This document shows, in pieces, positions 17,026-25,775 of a stretch of DNA of 64,000 nt (positions within the stretch are counted from its first letter, which is position 1; the number at the start of each line of letters is the position of its first letter). The stretch covers positions 92,075 to 156,074 of the forward strand of contig JAFGYB010000018.1 of NCBI GenBank assembly GCA_016936355.1, given 5' to 3'. The notes beneath the pieces were generated by a model, which was given only the letters and a program-made list of their open reading frames with translations, searched no databases and was not told the DNA's origin. Made by a program: the position numbers and the translations under genes. Source of the stretch: Bacteroidales bacterium (GTDB lineage Bacteria; Bacteroidota; Bacteroidia; Bacteroidales; F082).

Positions 17026-18186
17026 CTACTCCATTTCGTCACTGTACAGTGTACGCGCCGGGCTCCGGAGGTTATATGCTGATGACATCACCTGACCATA
17101 GGCTCCTGTAGAGTAAATTGCCAGGATATCTCCGCGCACGGTTTTACCCAGGGGAATGTTTCGGGCAAACACATCCGACGACTCGCAAACCGGTCCTGCC
17201 ACATCAAATACAGCGTCGGTATTTCCGTTGTTGTTCAGGTTTTCGATTTTGTGATAGGCTTCGTACAAAGCCGGACGCAACAGGTCGGTCATCGAAGCAT
17301 CAATAATGGCAAACCGGTTGTGCTCGCCTGATTTGATGTAAAGTACCCGGGACAAGAGTACTCCGCATTGAGCGACCAGTGCCCGCCCCAGTTCAAAATG
17401 CACCTGTTGTCCGGGACGGAGTTTCAGGTGTTGATGAAAGGTTTCGAAATAGCCTTTAAAATCCGGTATTGTATTTTGGGTTGGGTTTTTATAGTCGATA
17501 CCCAGACCTCCTCCCATATTCAGGTGTTGAATTTGAATTCCATTGGCTTCAAAATGGTCCTGAATCTCATTCACTTTCAAACTCAGCTCCCTGAACACAT
17601 CAAAATCACAGATCTGCGAACCGATGTGGAAATGTAGTCCGATCAGTTCTGTATGGTTGAAGTGTTCCTGTTGCTTCAGATACAGTTCGGTTTCCAGCGG
17701 ACTGATGCCGAACTTGGTTTCAGCGGTTCCGGTGGTAATGTTTTTGTGGGTATGGGCCTCTATATCCGGGTTCAACCGCAAAAAAATGCGGGCTTTCTTC
17801 CCAAGTGAAGCGGCAATCTCATTCACTACTTCAATTTCCTGCAGCGATTCGCAATTAAAGGCAAAAATGTCCTTTTCCAGGGCCAGCCGGATCTCCTCAT
17901 CCGATTTGCCCACTCCCGCAAACACTATCTTGCCGGGATGAAATCCGCTTTGCAAGGCCTTAATGATTTCGTTGCCGCTCACACAATCGGCGCCCATGCC
18001 GGTGGCACTGATGGATTCCAGTATTTTGACGTTGAAATTGGCCTTCAATGCATAGTGGATATGATAACCAAAGTGCCGGGAGGCTTTTGCCGCTGAATCC
18101 AGGGTTTGCTGCAGTAATTCCATATCGTAGAAATACAACGGGGTTTGCAGTTTGGGGAGCTTATGGATTAAATTTTGTGGGATCAT
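17026..18186 (-). CDS. lysA: Diaminopimelate decarboxylase
   Basis: 386 aa, PLP fold III. Hallmarks: IHYALKANFN with PLP Lys48, GADCVSGNEI, HFHIGSQI, NMGGGLGIDY, ELGRALVA, and VAGPVCESSDVFARN giving the catalytic Cys and substrate-binding Glu-Ser-Ser-Asp. These match true DAP decarboxylases, the last step of lysine synthesis. It starts 3 bp after the lysC stop, so the two form an operon under the lysC leader. Confidence 0.93.
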   Translation of the reverse strand: MIPQNLIHKLPKLQTPLYFYDMELLQQTLDSAAKASRHFGYHIHYALKANFNVKILESISATGMGADCVSGNEIIKALQSGFHPGKIVFAGVGKSDEEIRLALEKDIFAFNCESLQEIEVVNEIAASLGKKARIFLRLNPDIEAHTHKNITTGTAETKFGISPLETELYLKQQEHFNHTELIGLHFHIGSQICDFDVFRELSLKVNEIQDHFEANGIQIQHLNMGGGLGIDYKNPTQNTIPDFKGYFETFHQHLKLRPGQQVHFELGRALVAQCGVLLSRVLYIKSGEHNRFAIIDASMTDLLRPALYEAYHKIENLNNNGNTDAVFDVAGPVCESSDVFARNIPLGKTVRGDILAIYSTGAYGQVMSSAYNLRSPARTLYSDEME

Positions 18187-18189
18187 TTT

Positions 18190-19494
18190 TTAGTCGAATA
18201 AGTTATTGTTCAATGCCTGTAAGGTTCTGATCTTGTCTTCCGTATTGATTAGAATGGAAAAGTTGTACTGACTGGCGCCGTAGGAGATCATACGGATGGG
18301 GATGTCGCTCAGTGCCGAGAACAGTTGCTGTGCCAGCCCGGTTTCTTCGGCATTCAGGTTTCCTACAATGCCTACCATGGTTTTGTTGTGGTCCACGGTG
18401 ACCTTTCCATACGGTTGCAGGTCTTCCAAAATTTCCTTCAAGTGACGGGTGTCGTCGATGGTTAATGAAACGGCCACTTCCGAGGTGGTGATCATGTCAA
18501 TGGGGGTTTTGTATTTTTCGAATACCTCAAACACCTTTCTCAGAAAACCGTAGGCCAGCAGCATGCGACTCGATTTAATCCGGATGGCCGTGATGTTGTC
18601 GCGGGCAGCCACGGCTTTAAAACCATTTCCTGTAGAGTCTTTTGAAATCAGCGTTCCTGCATCCTCGGGATGCAACGTGTTTTTCAGCAGGACAGGAATG
18701 TTCGACTTCTGGGCAGGTAACACACAAGCCGGGTGCAGGATTTTGGCTCCGAAGTAGGCCAGCTCCGCCGCTTCGTCAAACAAAAGCTGGCGCACTGGTC
18801 TGGTATTTTCTATGTGGCGCGGGTCGTTGTTCTGCACCCCGTCGATGTCGGTCCAGATCTGTACTTCCTCCGATTGCAGTGCCGCTGCAAACAGGGAAGC
18901 CGAGTAATCGCTTCCGCCACGACCCAGGTTGCTGATGTTTCCGCTGGAGTCGCTGCAGATAAACCCCTGGATGACCAACACGCTGGCCTGACCGTGTTTG
19001 GGGAGCTCGGCTTCCAGCCGGGCACGGATATCCTGTACATCGGGCTCTCCCTGTGCATCCAGCCGGATGATCTGCGTGGCATCCAGCAGGGCAGAGGAGA
19101 GGTGTTGCTTTTCCAGAAAACGATGAAACAAATAGGTGGAAAGCTTTTCGCCCACGGCCACAATGGCTGCCTCGGTATGCGGTTCCGGTGCCCGGGCAAT
19201 CACCGGCTCGATGCCGGTAAACAGTTCTTTCAGGTGCTGGCAGGCAGCCTCATCGTCTTCCAGCAACTGGCGGGCTGTTTCCACGTACTGTTTCTGCATC
19301 ACCTGTAACGATTCGTACGCTTCCTTTTTGTTTCCGGTCAGGGTCAATTGCCCGATTTCCACCAAAGCATTGGTGGTTCCGCTCATGGCCGAAAGCACCA
19401 CCATGATCTGTTCTTCGCCCCGGATGATGTTGTAAATATTCTTCATCCGCTGCACATTGCCCACCGATGTTCCGCCAAATTTATAAACCTTCAT
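18190..19494 (-). CDS. lysC: Aspartate kinase, monofunctional
   Basis: 434 aa. The N-terminal kinase domain has MKVYKFGGTSVGN, and NLGRGGSDYSASLFAAAL near 200 for ATP/aspartate binding. Two C-terminal ACT domains (about 295-434) give feedback control by lysine and/or threonine. There is no homoserine dehydrogenase fusion. It phosphorylates aspartate, the first step towards lysine, threonine, methionine and diaminopimelate. Cotranscribed with lysA. A hairpin with U-tract sits between its promoter and ATG, with a 12-codon leader ORF, suggesting attenuation. Confidence 0.93.
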   Translation of the reverse strand: MKVYKFGGTSVGNVQRMKNIYNIIRGEEQIMVVLSAMSGTTNALVEIGQLTLTGNKKEAYESLQVMQKQYVETARQLLEDDEAACQHLKELFTGIEPVIARAPEPHTEAAIVAVGEKLSTYLFHRFLEKQHLSSALLDATQIIRLDAQGEPDVQDIRARLEAELPKHGQASVLVIQGFICSDSSGNISNLGRGGSDYSASLFAAALQSEEVQIWTDIDGVQNNDPRHIENTRPVRQLLFDEAAELAYFGAKILHPACVLPAQKSNIPVLLKNTLHPEDAGTLISKDSTGNGFKAVAARDNITAIRIKSSRMLLAYGFLRKVFEVFEKYKTPIDMITTSEVAVSLTIDDTRHLKEILEDLQPYGKVTVDHNKTMVGIVGNLNAEETGLAQQLFSALSDIPIRMISYGASQYNFSILINTEDKIRTLQALNNNLFD

Positions 19495-19526
19495 GTGCTC
19501 TCTTTTAATTTACGATCCGTTGTACA

Positions 19527-19557
19527 CAAAAAAAGCCCGGTCTTTTCCGACCGGGCT
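19527..19557 (-). promoter_or_regulatory. Intrinsic terminator in the lysC leader (attenuator)
   Basis: On the minus strand: AGCCCGGTC-GGAAAA-GACCGGGCT followed directly by seven T. It lies about 35 bp upstream of the lysC ATG and downstream of the predicted promoter, so it can only act on lysC-lysA transcripts. The upstream leader sequence CGACCGG (19589-19595) can pair with CCGGTCG of its 5' arm, giving a mutually exclusive antiterminator. The same 11-bp sequence TTGTACACAAA (plus strand, 19520-19530 and 19569-19579) flanks the hairpin on both sides. Confidence 0.7.
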
Positions 19558-19585
19558 TCTCTGTTCGTTTGTACACAAAGCAACA

Positions 19586-19624
19586 TTACCGGTCGTGTGT
19601 TCCACTCCGTTTCATATGCTTCAT
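19586..19624 (-). CDS. Possible lysC leader peptide
   Basis: Twelve codons and a stop: MKHMKRSGTHDR. It starts about 40 bp after the predicted -7 box and its stop codon sits next to the CGACCGG segment that can pair with the attenuator. Five of the twelve residues are aspartate-family amino acids (two Met, two Lys, one Thr), but there is no run of a single one, so the control amino acid is unclear. The role as leader peptide is inferred from position. Confidence 0.4.
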   Translation of the reverse strand: MKHMKRSGTHDR

Positions 19625-19663
19625 GTTCTTATCAGTAAAATTCACTGTGCGTTCAATTTGCCG

Positions 19664-19671
19664 CAAATATA
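19664..19671 (-). promoter_or_regulatory. -7 box for the lysC-lysA operon
   Basis: TATATTTG, an exact TAnnTTTG match, placed after the terminator of the upstream genes (19729-19762) and before the leader ORF. A possible -33 TTGT lies at 19697-19700 with a rather long spacer. The predicted leader is about 160 nt. Confidence 0.5.
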
Positions 19672-19728
19672 GAAATATATGTGTATGCTCCATAGAACAA
19701 CCCACATTTTTAAAGAATATTTAAAGAA

Positions 19729-19762
19729 AAAGTCCGGGGATTTGTTGCAACCCCCGGACTTT
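19729..19762 (-). terminator. Terminator after the T9SS/PID-CTERM gene pair
   Basis: AAAGTCCGGGG / CCCCGGACTTT stem (11 bp, 12-nt loop) followed on the minus strand by TTCTTTAAAT. It lies 33 bp downstream of the small protein's stop. Confidence 0.75.
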
Positions 19763-19794
19763 ATGCAAATCGTTTGGCAAGAAATAAGTAAAAC

Positions 19795-20034
19795 CTAATT
19801 CACATGGCTCGCCTTCTTTTTGGTTTGATACACTTTGATAGCGCCATAGGTACCGGCCAGCCCAAGCAAAATAAACAATCCACTGCCAATGGGAGCGCCG
19901 CCACCGGCAGTCTGGTCGGTGGATGTGCCGTGATCAGAAGGAGGAGGAGGGGCTGCAGCAGTTTGGGCATAAATTTGTTGTGTACCGAAACTCAGGGCTG
20001 AAAAGAGTAAGATATTTAAGATTAACTTTTTCAT
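19795..20034 (-). CDS. Small exported protein with PID-CTERM-like sorting tail
   Basis: 79 aa. Signal peptide (about 1-24, cleavage after YAQ), then a short Pro/Ser/Thr-rich stretch (TAAAPPPPSDHGTSTDQTA). The tail GGGAPIGSGLFILLGLAG is followed by TYGAIKVY and the basic KKK. This motif-hydrophobic-basic layout resembles the PID-CTERM sorting signal described for Bacteroidota, with PIGSG in place of the usual PIDGG. So the mature part is hardly more than a linker and an anchor. It follows the large T9SS surface protein by 32 bp and shares its terminator, so the two are likely co-expressed. Function unknown. Confidence 0.6.
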   Translation of the reverse strand: MKKLILNILLFSALSFGTQQIYAQTAAAPPPPSDHGTSTDQTAGGGAPIGSGLFILLGLAGTYGAIKVYQTKKKASHVN

Positions 20035-20066
20035 GATGTATATTTATTTAAGGGTGATAATTCTTT

Positions 20067-23000
20067 TTATTTAATGACAATTTTTTGGGAACTGACCTGC
20101 CCATTTTTCATTTCCATGCGTATAATGTAAACTCCTGATTTCAGTTGTGTACGGATCATCTGTTGAGTGGTTCCGTTGAGTTCAGTGTGGTAAACAACCT
20201 GCCCCAGGATATTGTTAAAAGTAACTCTTCCTTCAAGACTCTGACTATTTTTGGCCTTAATGTAAACATCACTTCCTAATGCATAAACCAATGCATTGTC
20301 TTCGCTGGCCTGAGGAATACCATTAGCTCCATTGATGTGTAAAGTAAACCGCTCGGAGTTGTCATCCGTAGAAGCCTCAAAGTCATAGTTGTCCGCATCC
20401 CGCATATTAATGGTCGTACCTGCCAGCTTGTCTTCCAGCAAGAATTCCAGGTTGCTGTCCATATTATTCATGCCGGTCCAGGAAAGATGGTAAGTACTGT
20501 TTACACCGGCTTTAAATCCAACCGGAATGGTTCTGTTTTCTGTGGGTATGGGTAAGCAATTCAATGCATATTCCTCGTTGTTTGATACAGTCCACAATTG
20601 GGGTGCTGTTGCAGCACCGCTAATTTTGTGCGCATCCAGATTGATATCCCATTGATCGGTGGCATTTTCGAGGAATTGAATTTGTGTGATGTCGTAATAG
20701 GAATTGGCTTCCCCGGTTACTTTCATACTGATGCCATCGGATGTTGCAGTGGTCTTATAATTTCCCGTTGCATCATGTGTACAGGCTGCTGCAGGAATTG
20801 TTAAAGTGTTGGTACCGCTGCTTACCTGCACAAAGAAGCCATTGTTTGAGGGGATTATATCATTGGCGTTCAAAACGGTATAATTCCCGGCACTTTCATT
20901 GTATATTTCCGCATGTGTTCCAATGTTGGTGAGTGTCCAGTTTCCGTCGTTCCATTTAATGGCAGATGTGAATGGGTTCCCCATTAAGTGCAATCCATCA
21001 CCTTGACCAGAAGTATAGCTTAGATCAGATGCCGTAAAATTTGAATTTGATAACGTTCCGTTTATACTGTTTGTGGTAGTGGACTCCTGGGCCATCAAAG
21101 CACCGTAGCCGCGGTGGAATGTAAAGGCGTTGGCTTTATAATTTGTCCACATATTTGTTACTTCGTCCCAGGAAAACAGATCGTTATTGGTCCCGCTAGG
21201 ATCAAAACTAGTTCCTGAAGGATCGGCATCAAACGCTGCACCCATCAGGTGCCATCCATCTGAAGAAGAAGTATAGGCTGCAACATAACGTTGAACAGTT
21301 ACATTACCGGTAGGAGAACCTCCAACGATAAGTGAGCCGTTCCCTGTAGCATCGGAAGCCAGGGTAAGGGTACCGTAGTTGACCAAATCACCACTAACGG
21401 TAAGGGCTTTTCCCGGGTTTACAGTCAGTGAAGCACTACTGTTAATGCATAGTCCAGCATAAGTTGTTGCAGAAGCCGGAGCTGTATTGACGACAGGATT
21501 GTTGGTTACTCCTGCGGGGATTTTCACTACCTTGGTTGAGGTAGGAACTGTGCTGCCTACCCAGTTTCCGGTAGCGGTCATATCTGTTGATGAAGCTCCG
21601 TTCCAGGTAATACAATCTCTGTAAGTTCCGGGGGTGAAGTCGGCGACAGCAGCTGAAGCAATGGTCCATTCAGATGCAGTCCAGGTTGGATTTGGTGCTG
21701 ATACTGATGTGGCTCTGATGGCTTTACTATCAGTATATTCCCAAGGATATCCGGTGCCGTCCTGATCAATTACACCATAGGAATCTATTATAGCCCCAGT
21801 GGTGGCATCTCCTCCAAAGTAGAGGAAATAACCGTCATCTCCACTTCCCGAAATATTCCCGTCTTGTATGTCTGCATCAAAACCAAATGCCCCAGAGAAG
21901 TTGGATGAATTTCCATACACAAAGGTACCTGAAGGTAAAATAGACCCGGAAAGCTTATACGAATACATAGTGCCACCGTTCACCTGTTTTACAAGATACC
22001 AGTCATAGGTATCGAAATCAATTGTCTGGCTGCTTAGGTTATATATTTCTACAAATCTTGCATTATAATCGTCACTAGGATCGGCAACTACAGAGATGAT
22101 CAGGCTGGTATTGGCTGATGGAGTGGTTGCATTAGCTGTTGCAACCGTGCCGTCCGTTTTGTAGTCGATTCCGCTTCCGGAATTGGTATAGGGCCAAATT
22201 TTGAAATAGTAATTGGTACCTGGATACAGATGGGAAAAAGTATAACTGCCTGAACCGTGTCCTATATTTATCTGCCCGGATCCGTCACGTACGTCTGTGT
22301 CATCTGTTTGTGCCGTTCCGTCAACCGGTGCTGTAAAGGTGCCTGTGGTATTGATCATGATGAGATATCCGTCGGCAGCTACTGCACCATCGTTGTCGCT
22401 CCAGGTAAGCGGTATACTTATCGGAGTTACTGATCCAACAGCAAATGAAGCGACTTGATTGCTGGGTTCTGGTTTGTATGTCGTTGCATCAGCAGTAACA
22501 CCACTGGAATAATTGTTGGATCCGTCCACCGACCAGGCTTTATAGTAATAATGTGTATTGGATGATAAGCTTGGGTGGTTGTATGAGGTAGCACTTCCGT
22601 TATAAATCACGGTGCCTCCACCAGAAATTACATCGCTTATAGAATAGGCTGAACCATCAGTGGGAGTACCGAAAGTTCCATTGGTACTATAGGCTACCAT
22701 TACGTTGTCACTGTTCCCGTTCAAACCCCATGTTAAATTAATTTGTGCGGTGGATGCTGTAGTGGCTGTGAAACTGCTTGGGTTATTAATACCTCCTGTA
22801 GTGCTTGTTGTGCCATTTACAACAATATCGTTGCCAGATCCATCTCCCGGACCCCCACTTCCACTTGTTGATTCAGCCCACATATATATTCGATATGTAA
22901 CAGGAGAACTTGAATTAGATTGAGAGAATGTAAAAGTGAAGTTTTGAGTTGATGTAACATCTGATATAGCATATTCCTGATCAAGATCTGAAGCATAGTT

Positions 23001-23378
23001 ATCAACAGAACTTCTTATTGCAATACCTCTGGGCCCAGTTGAAGATCTTTGAAGTTGGATGTAAATTGAGGATACATTAAATTGATATCCAGAATTAGGA
23101 GTTATGGTAAATTCCATGTAGTCATTACCTGACACAGCATTTGCAATAGAGGTAAGTGCCCAACTGGTCGCATTAAACCTACCACCATTAGAAGTAGCAG
23201 TCAGTCCAGATCCTCTAGAAATTGTTGAGGTTGTTAGATTAGCATCATTTGAATTAGAAGTGGCAGTTGTTTCATTACCGGCAAGGCTACCGAAATCAAA
23301 AGTTATTATACTTTGGCCAAAACTATCTAATCCGAATAGTACAAAGGAGATTAATAAAAAAAAGTAAAATTTTTTCAT
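20067..23378 (-). CDS. Large secreted protein with fibronectin III, lamin-tail and T9SS sorting domains
   Basis: 1103 aa. Signal peptide (about 1-21). Residues about 22-190 form an unrecognised beta-rich domain. Two fibronectin type III-like repeats follow (about 195-300 and 305-420, with PSSFTATTASTAQINLTWG and TNYYFKIWPYTN). A lamin-tail-like domain sits at about 425-590 (NARFVEIYNLSSQTIDF). The stretch about 590-1020 is beta-rich with repeats of the kind GNWVGSTVPTSTKVVKIPAG. The last 75 residues are a type A T9SS C-terminal domain ending GVYIRMEMKNGQVSSQKIVIK. It should cross the outer membrane by the type IX system and become surface-attached. No catalytic domain recognised, so adhesion or structural role is a guess. 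Confidence 0.82.
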   Translation of the reverse strand: MKKFYFFLLISFVLFGLDSFGQSIITFDFGSLAGNETTATSNSNDANLTTSTISRGSGLTATSNGGRFNATSWALTSIANAVSGNDYMEFTITPNSGYQFNVSSIYIQLQRSSTGPRGIAIRSSVDNYASDLDQEYAISDVTSTQNFTFTFSQSNSSSPVTYRIYMWAESTSGSGGPGDGSGNDIVVNGTTSTTGGINNPSSFTATTASTAQINLTWGLNGNSDNVMVAYSTNGTFGTPTDGSAYSISDVISGGGTVIYNGSATSYNHPSLSSNTHYYYKAWSVDGSNNYSSGVTADATTYKPEPSNQVASFAVGSVTPISIPLTWSDNDGAVAADGYLIMINTTGTFTAPVDGTAQTDDTDVRDGSGQINIGHGSGSYTFSHLYPGTNYYFKIWPYTNSGSGIDYKTDGTVATANATTPSANTSLIISVVADPSDDYNARFVEIYNLSSQTIDFDTYDWYLVKQVNGGTMYSYKLSGSILPSGTFVYGNSSNFSGAFGFDADIQDGNISGSGDDGYFLYFGGDATTGAIIDSYGVIDQDGTGYPWEYTDSKAIRATSVSAPNPTWTASEWTIASAAVADFTPGTYRDCITWNGASSTDMTATGNWVGSTVPTSTKVVKIPAGVTNNPVVNTAPASATTYAGLCINSSASLTVNPGKALTVSGDLVNYGTLTLASDATGNGSLIVGGSPTGNVTVQRYVAAYTSSSDGWHLMGAAFDADPSGTSFDPSGTNNDLFSWDEVTNMWTNYKANAFTFHRGYGALMAQESTTTNSINGTLSNSNFTASDLSYTSGQGDGLHLMGNPFTSAIKWNDGNWTLTNIGTHAEIYNESAGNYTVLNANDIIPSNNGFFVQVSSGTNTLTIPAAACTHDATGNYKTTATSDGISMKVTGEANSYYDITQIQFLENATDQWDINLDAHKISGAATAPQLWTVSNNEEYALNCLPIPTENRTIPVGFKAGVNSTYHLSWTGMNNMDSNLEFLLEDKLAGTTINMRDADNYDFEASTDDNSERFTLHINGANGIPQASEDNALVYALGSDVYIKAKNSQSLEGRVTFNNILGQVVYHTELNGTTQQMIRTQLKSGVYIIRMEMKNGQVSSQKIVIK

Positions 23379-23496
23379 AGACGAAGATTTTTAAGGTTAA
23401 TAATATTCATTGTAAAATCAGGGCTCCCTTTCTTTCTTCTATGCCGGGCTTTCATCGGGAATATTGATTTTTTTTACATTCAAACTAACGCTTTTA

Positions 23497-23504
23497 CAAA
23501 AATA
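23497..23504 (-). promoter_or_regulatory. -7 box for the T9SS protein gene
   Basis: TATTTTTG, an exact TAnnTTTG match, with TTG at 23524-23526 (19-bp spacer) as -33. About 120 bp upstream of the ATG. The 470-bp gap 23379-23848 holds this promoter, that of the ClC gene, and no gene that I can support. Confidence 0.5.
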
Positions 23505-23760
23505 AAAATTTACTTGTTTTTTCCAAGCGTAATATTGATTTAATTGGTTGAAATTTAGCGATATATGAAGAATAAAAGTACTTATTTACTAAAATATACT
23601 ATATTAAAGAACATAACTTCAACAATGAAAATTAAAATCAAGGTTAGTTTTTTGGGTACTTGAAGAGACTTTGCGGGAGACTAGGCGGTTTGAGTACGGA
23701 TGTAATATAAAACCGTTAAGGGTGAAAAATAAACTCTTTCATAAAGTGGCAGATTATCCC

Positions 23761-23768
23761 TAATTTTG
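23761..23768 (+). promoter_or_regulatory. -7 box for the ClC gene
   Basis: TAATTTTG, an exact TAnnTTTG match, about 80 bp upstream of the ATG; the -33 region has only TTTC. Confidence 0.4.
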
Positions 23769-23848
23769 GCGGATTCAATTTACCGTGGTTTGGCCGGAAA
23801 ATTGAATCATGTAATTGCCGGCAGTCAGCCAGCTAAAAAGTATTAGGT

Positions 23849-25627
23849 ATGGTAATGAAACACGAGCGAAAGAAGTTTTTACTGTTCGACTCAATTTTAT
23901 TAGGTGTGGTAGGGGCTTTGGGAGCCCAGCTTTTTCTTTATTTACTGCATTTGGTGATGGGGTTCTCGCTGCAGGACCTCGCCGGGTATCAGGCACCGGG
24001 TTTGCCCAACATGGGGGAGTCGGTGGTGGAGGTAACCCACAAATACAGCGGACTGATTATTTTGGGCGTGATTGTGGTGGGGGCGCTGATCTCGGGTTAC
24101 CTGATTTATACCTTTGCCCCCGAGGCTGAAGGGCACGGGACCGATACGGCGGTGCGTGCCTTTCACCGTACGGGAGGCCGCATACGGTGGCGGGTGACCC
24201 CGTTGAAAATTCTGGCTTCGGCACTTACGATTGGTACCGGTGGATCGGCCGGCAGGGAAGGCCCTACGGCCTTGTTCAGTGCCGGCATCGGATCCATATA
24301 CGCCACGGTGAAAAACAGCTCGAACCACGAACGTCGTTTGCTGGTCCTTATCGGTATGGCTGCCGGGCTTTCGGCCATTTTCAGGGCTCCCATCGGGACG
24401 GCTATTTTTGCCATCGAGGTGTTGTACAACGACATGGATTTTGAGGCGGATGCCCTGGTCTATACTTTGCTGGGCTCGCTGGTGGCTTATATGGTGACCG
24501 GTTTCTTTACCGGTTGGGAACCCCTGTTCATTATCCCCAAGGATTTGATGGCTACCGACCTGACCACCTTTTTTTATTTGCTGATCCTGGGACTGTTGAG
24601 CGGGATTCTGGGAATGATACTGCCCAATCTGTTTTACGGGGTGCGCGACCTGTTTCATAAAATTCGCATCAAACCTCATTTCAAACCGGCCATTGGTGCT
24701 TTGGGAGTGGGATTGATTGCGCTGGCACTGCCCCAGGTGTTGGGAGGTGGCTACGGATGGATTCAAAAGGCGATTGACGGACACATCGTGTTGTGGATGC
24801 TTCCGGTTATCCTGATTGCTAAAATGCTTTCGTTTGCCCTGACCGTATCTTCCGGAGGTTCGGGCGGGGTGTTTGCCCCCAGTTTGTTTGTCGGTGCTTT
24901 TTTGGGCAGCTTTGTGGCTTTGTTGTTCGGGCAGCCTCCCGCGATCTTTGCCGTCATCGGTATGGCGGCTGTTTTCGGGTCTTCGGCCCGGGTGCCTCTG
25001 GCTACGCTGATCATGGTTACCGAAATGACGGGCGGCTATACGTTGCTTGCCCCGGCAGCACTCACAGTGCTCATTGCTTATTTGCTCCAATCCCATTTGG
25101 TCCGGGTTTTGAAACTCAAGTATGAAAGTTTGTACGAAGGCCAGGTTCCCGATAAATCCTTTTCCCCCGTGCATCAGATCGATAAAATCAGGAAAATCCT
25201 CTCTTTTTACCGTCCCCAGTTATCCCTTACCCATGAGGAAATTGACCAGGCTAAGATGTTGGATATGCTGGAAGCCAGTGTTCCGATTGATATTTCCGAA
25301 GACCATCAGTTGTTTTTTGGTTCGCTGAAAAGAAGATTTGACCTCACGGTGAACCCGGGCGAAGAACATCCGGAAACCATTTATTATAAAGAAGCCCGGG
25401 TGTTGGCTGTTTTCAGAGACGGAGAATGGATTTATCCCCATTCCGCTACCAGGCTGAACAAGGGAGATGAACTGCTGCTGATTGGCGATGCCGAAGTTAT
25501 CAAACAGATCAGAAAAGATTTCTCGGCCGTTTCGAAGGTTTTCTCCATGTTGATAGCCCAGGTAAACCGAAACAAACTGCATGCTTTGCAGGGCTGGTAC
25601 GACCTGGTGAGGCGCAAGAAAAAATAA
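23849..25627 (+). CDS. ClC-family chloride channel/transporter with C-terminal TrkA-C domain
   Basis: 592 aa, about ten hydrophobic segments. ClC signatures: GGSAGREGPT at 131-140 with the gating Glu at 137, and GSGGVFAPSLFVGAF near 345. The C-terminal cytosolic part (about 490-565) has a TrkA-C/RCK-C-like fold, ARVLAVFRDGEWIYPH and KGDELLLIGD, a ligand-sensing domain, in place of the CBS pair found in many ClC proteins. Exchange of chloride for protons or passive conductance cannot be told apart here. Translation may start at the second ATG (23855). Convergent with the cation/proton antiporter, sharing a terminator. Confidence 0.9.
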   Translation: MVMKHERKKFLLFDSILLGVVGALGAQLFLYLLHLVMGFSLQDLAGYQAPGLPNMGESVVEVTHKYSGLIILGVIVVGALISGYLIYTFAPEAEGHGTDTAVRAFHRTGGRIRWRVTPLKILASALTIGTGGSAGREGPTALFSAGIGSIYATVKNSSNHERRLLVLIGMAAGLSAIFRAPIGTAIFAIEVLYNDMDFEADALVYTLLGSLVAYMVTGFFTGWEPLFIIPKDLMATDLTTFFYLLILGLLSGILGMILPNLFYGVRDLFHKIRIKPHFKPAIGALGVGLIALALPQVLGGGYGWIQKAIDGHIVLWMLPVILIAKMLSFALTVSSGGSGGVFAPSLFVGAFLGSFVALLFGQPPAIFAVIGMAAVFGSSARVPLATLIMVTEMTGGYTLLAPAALTVLIAYLLQSHLVRVLKLKYESLYEGQVPDKSFSPVHQIDKIRKILSFYRPQLSLTHEEIDQAKMLDMLEASVPIDISEDHQLFFGSLKRRFDLTVNPGEEHPETIYYKEARVLAVFRDGEWIYPHSATRLNKGDELLLIGDAEVIKQIRKDFSAVSKVFSMLIAQVNRNKLHALQGWYDLVRRKKK

Positions 25628-25706
25628 TCCGTTTCACGAATATCGTTGCAGCGAAAACTTTGCCGGAGTCCGCTATTCGGAAACGGGAGGAAAGAATTCC
25701 TGAAAA

Positions 25707-25747
25707 CAAAAAACCATTTACCGGTTGTCCGGCAAATGGTTTTTTTT
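25707..25747. terminator. Bidirectional terminator between ClC and antiporter genes
   Basis: ACCATTTACCGG / CCGGCAAATGGT stem with a 3-nt loop (one mismatch), A-rich on the left and T8 on the right, between two convergent stops. Confidence 0.8.
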
Positions 25748-25775
25748 ATGACACTCTATAAGTTCTTTCGTTAAT

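Noticed and set aside
19495..19728. A lysine riboswitch upstream of lysC
   Set aside because: The leader of about 160 nt with one short ORF and one hairpin lacks the long multi-helix lysine aptamer; attenuation explains it better.
23942..25174. A 410-residue minus-strand open frame opposite the ClC gene
   Set aside because: It lies wholly inside a confidently identified ClC gene, its product is rich in His, Gln and Arg with no membrane segments or motifs, and it is explained by codon bias of the sense gene.
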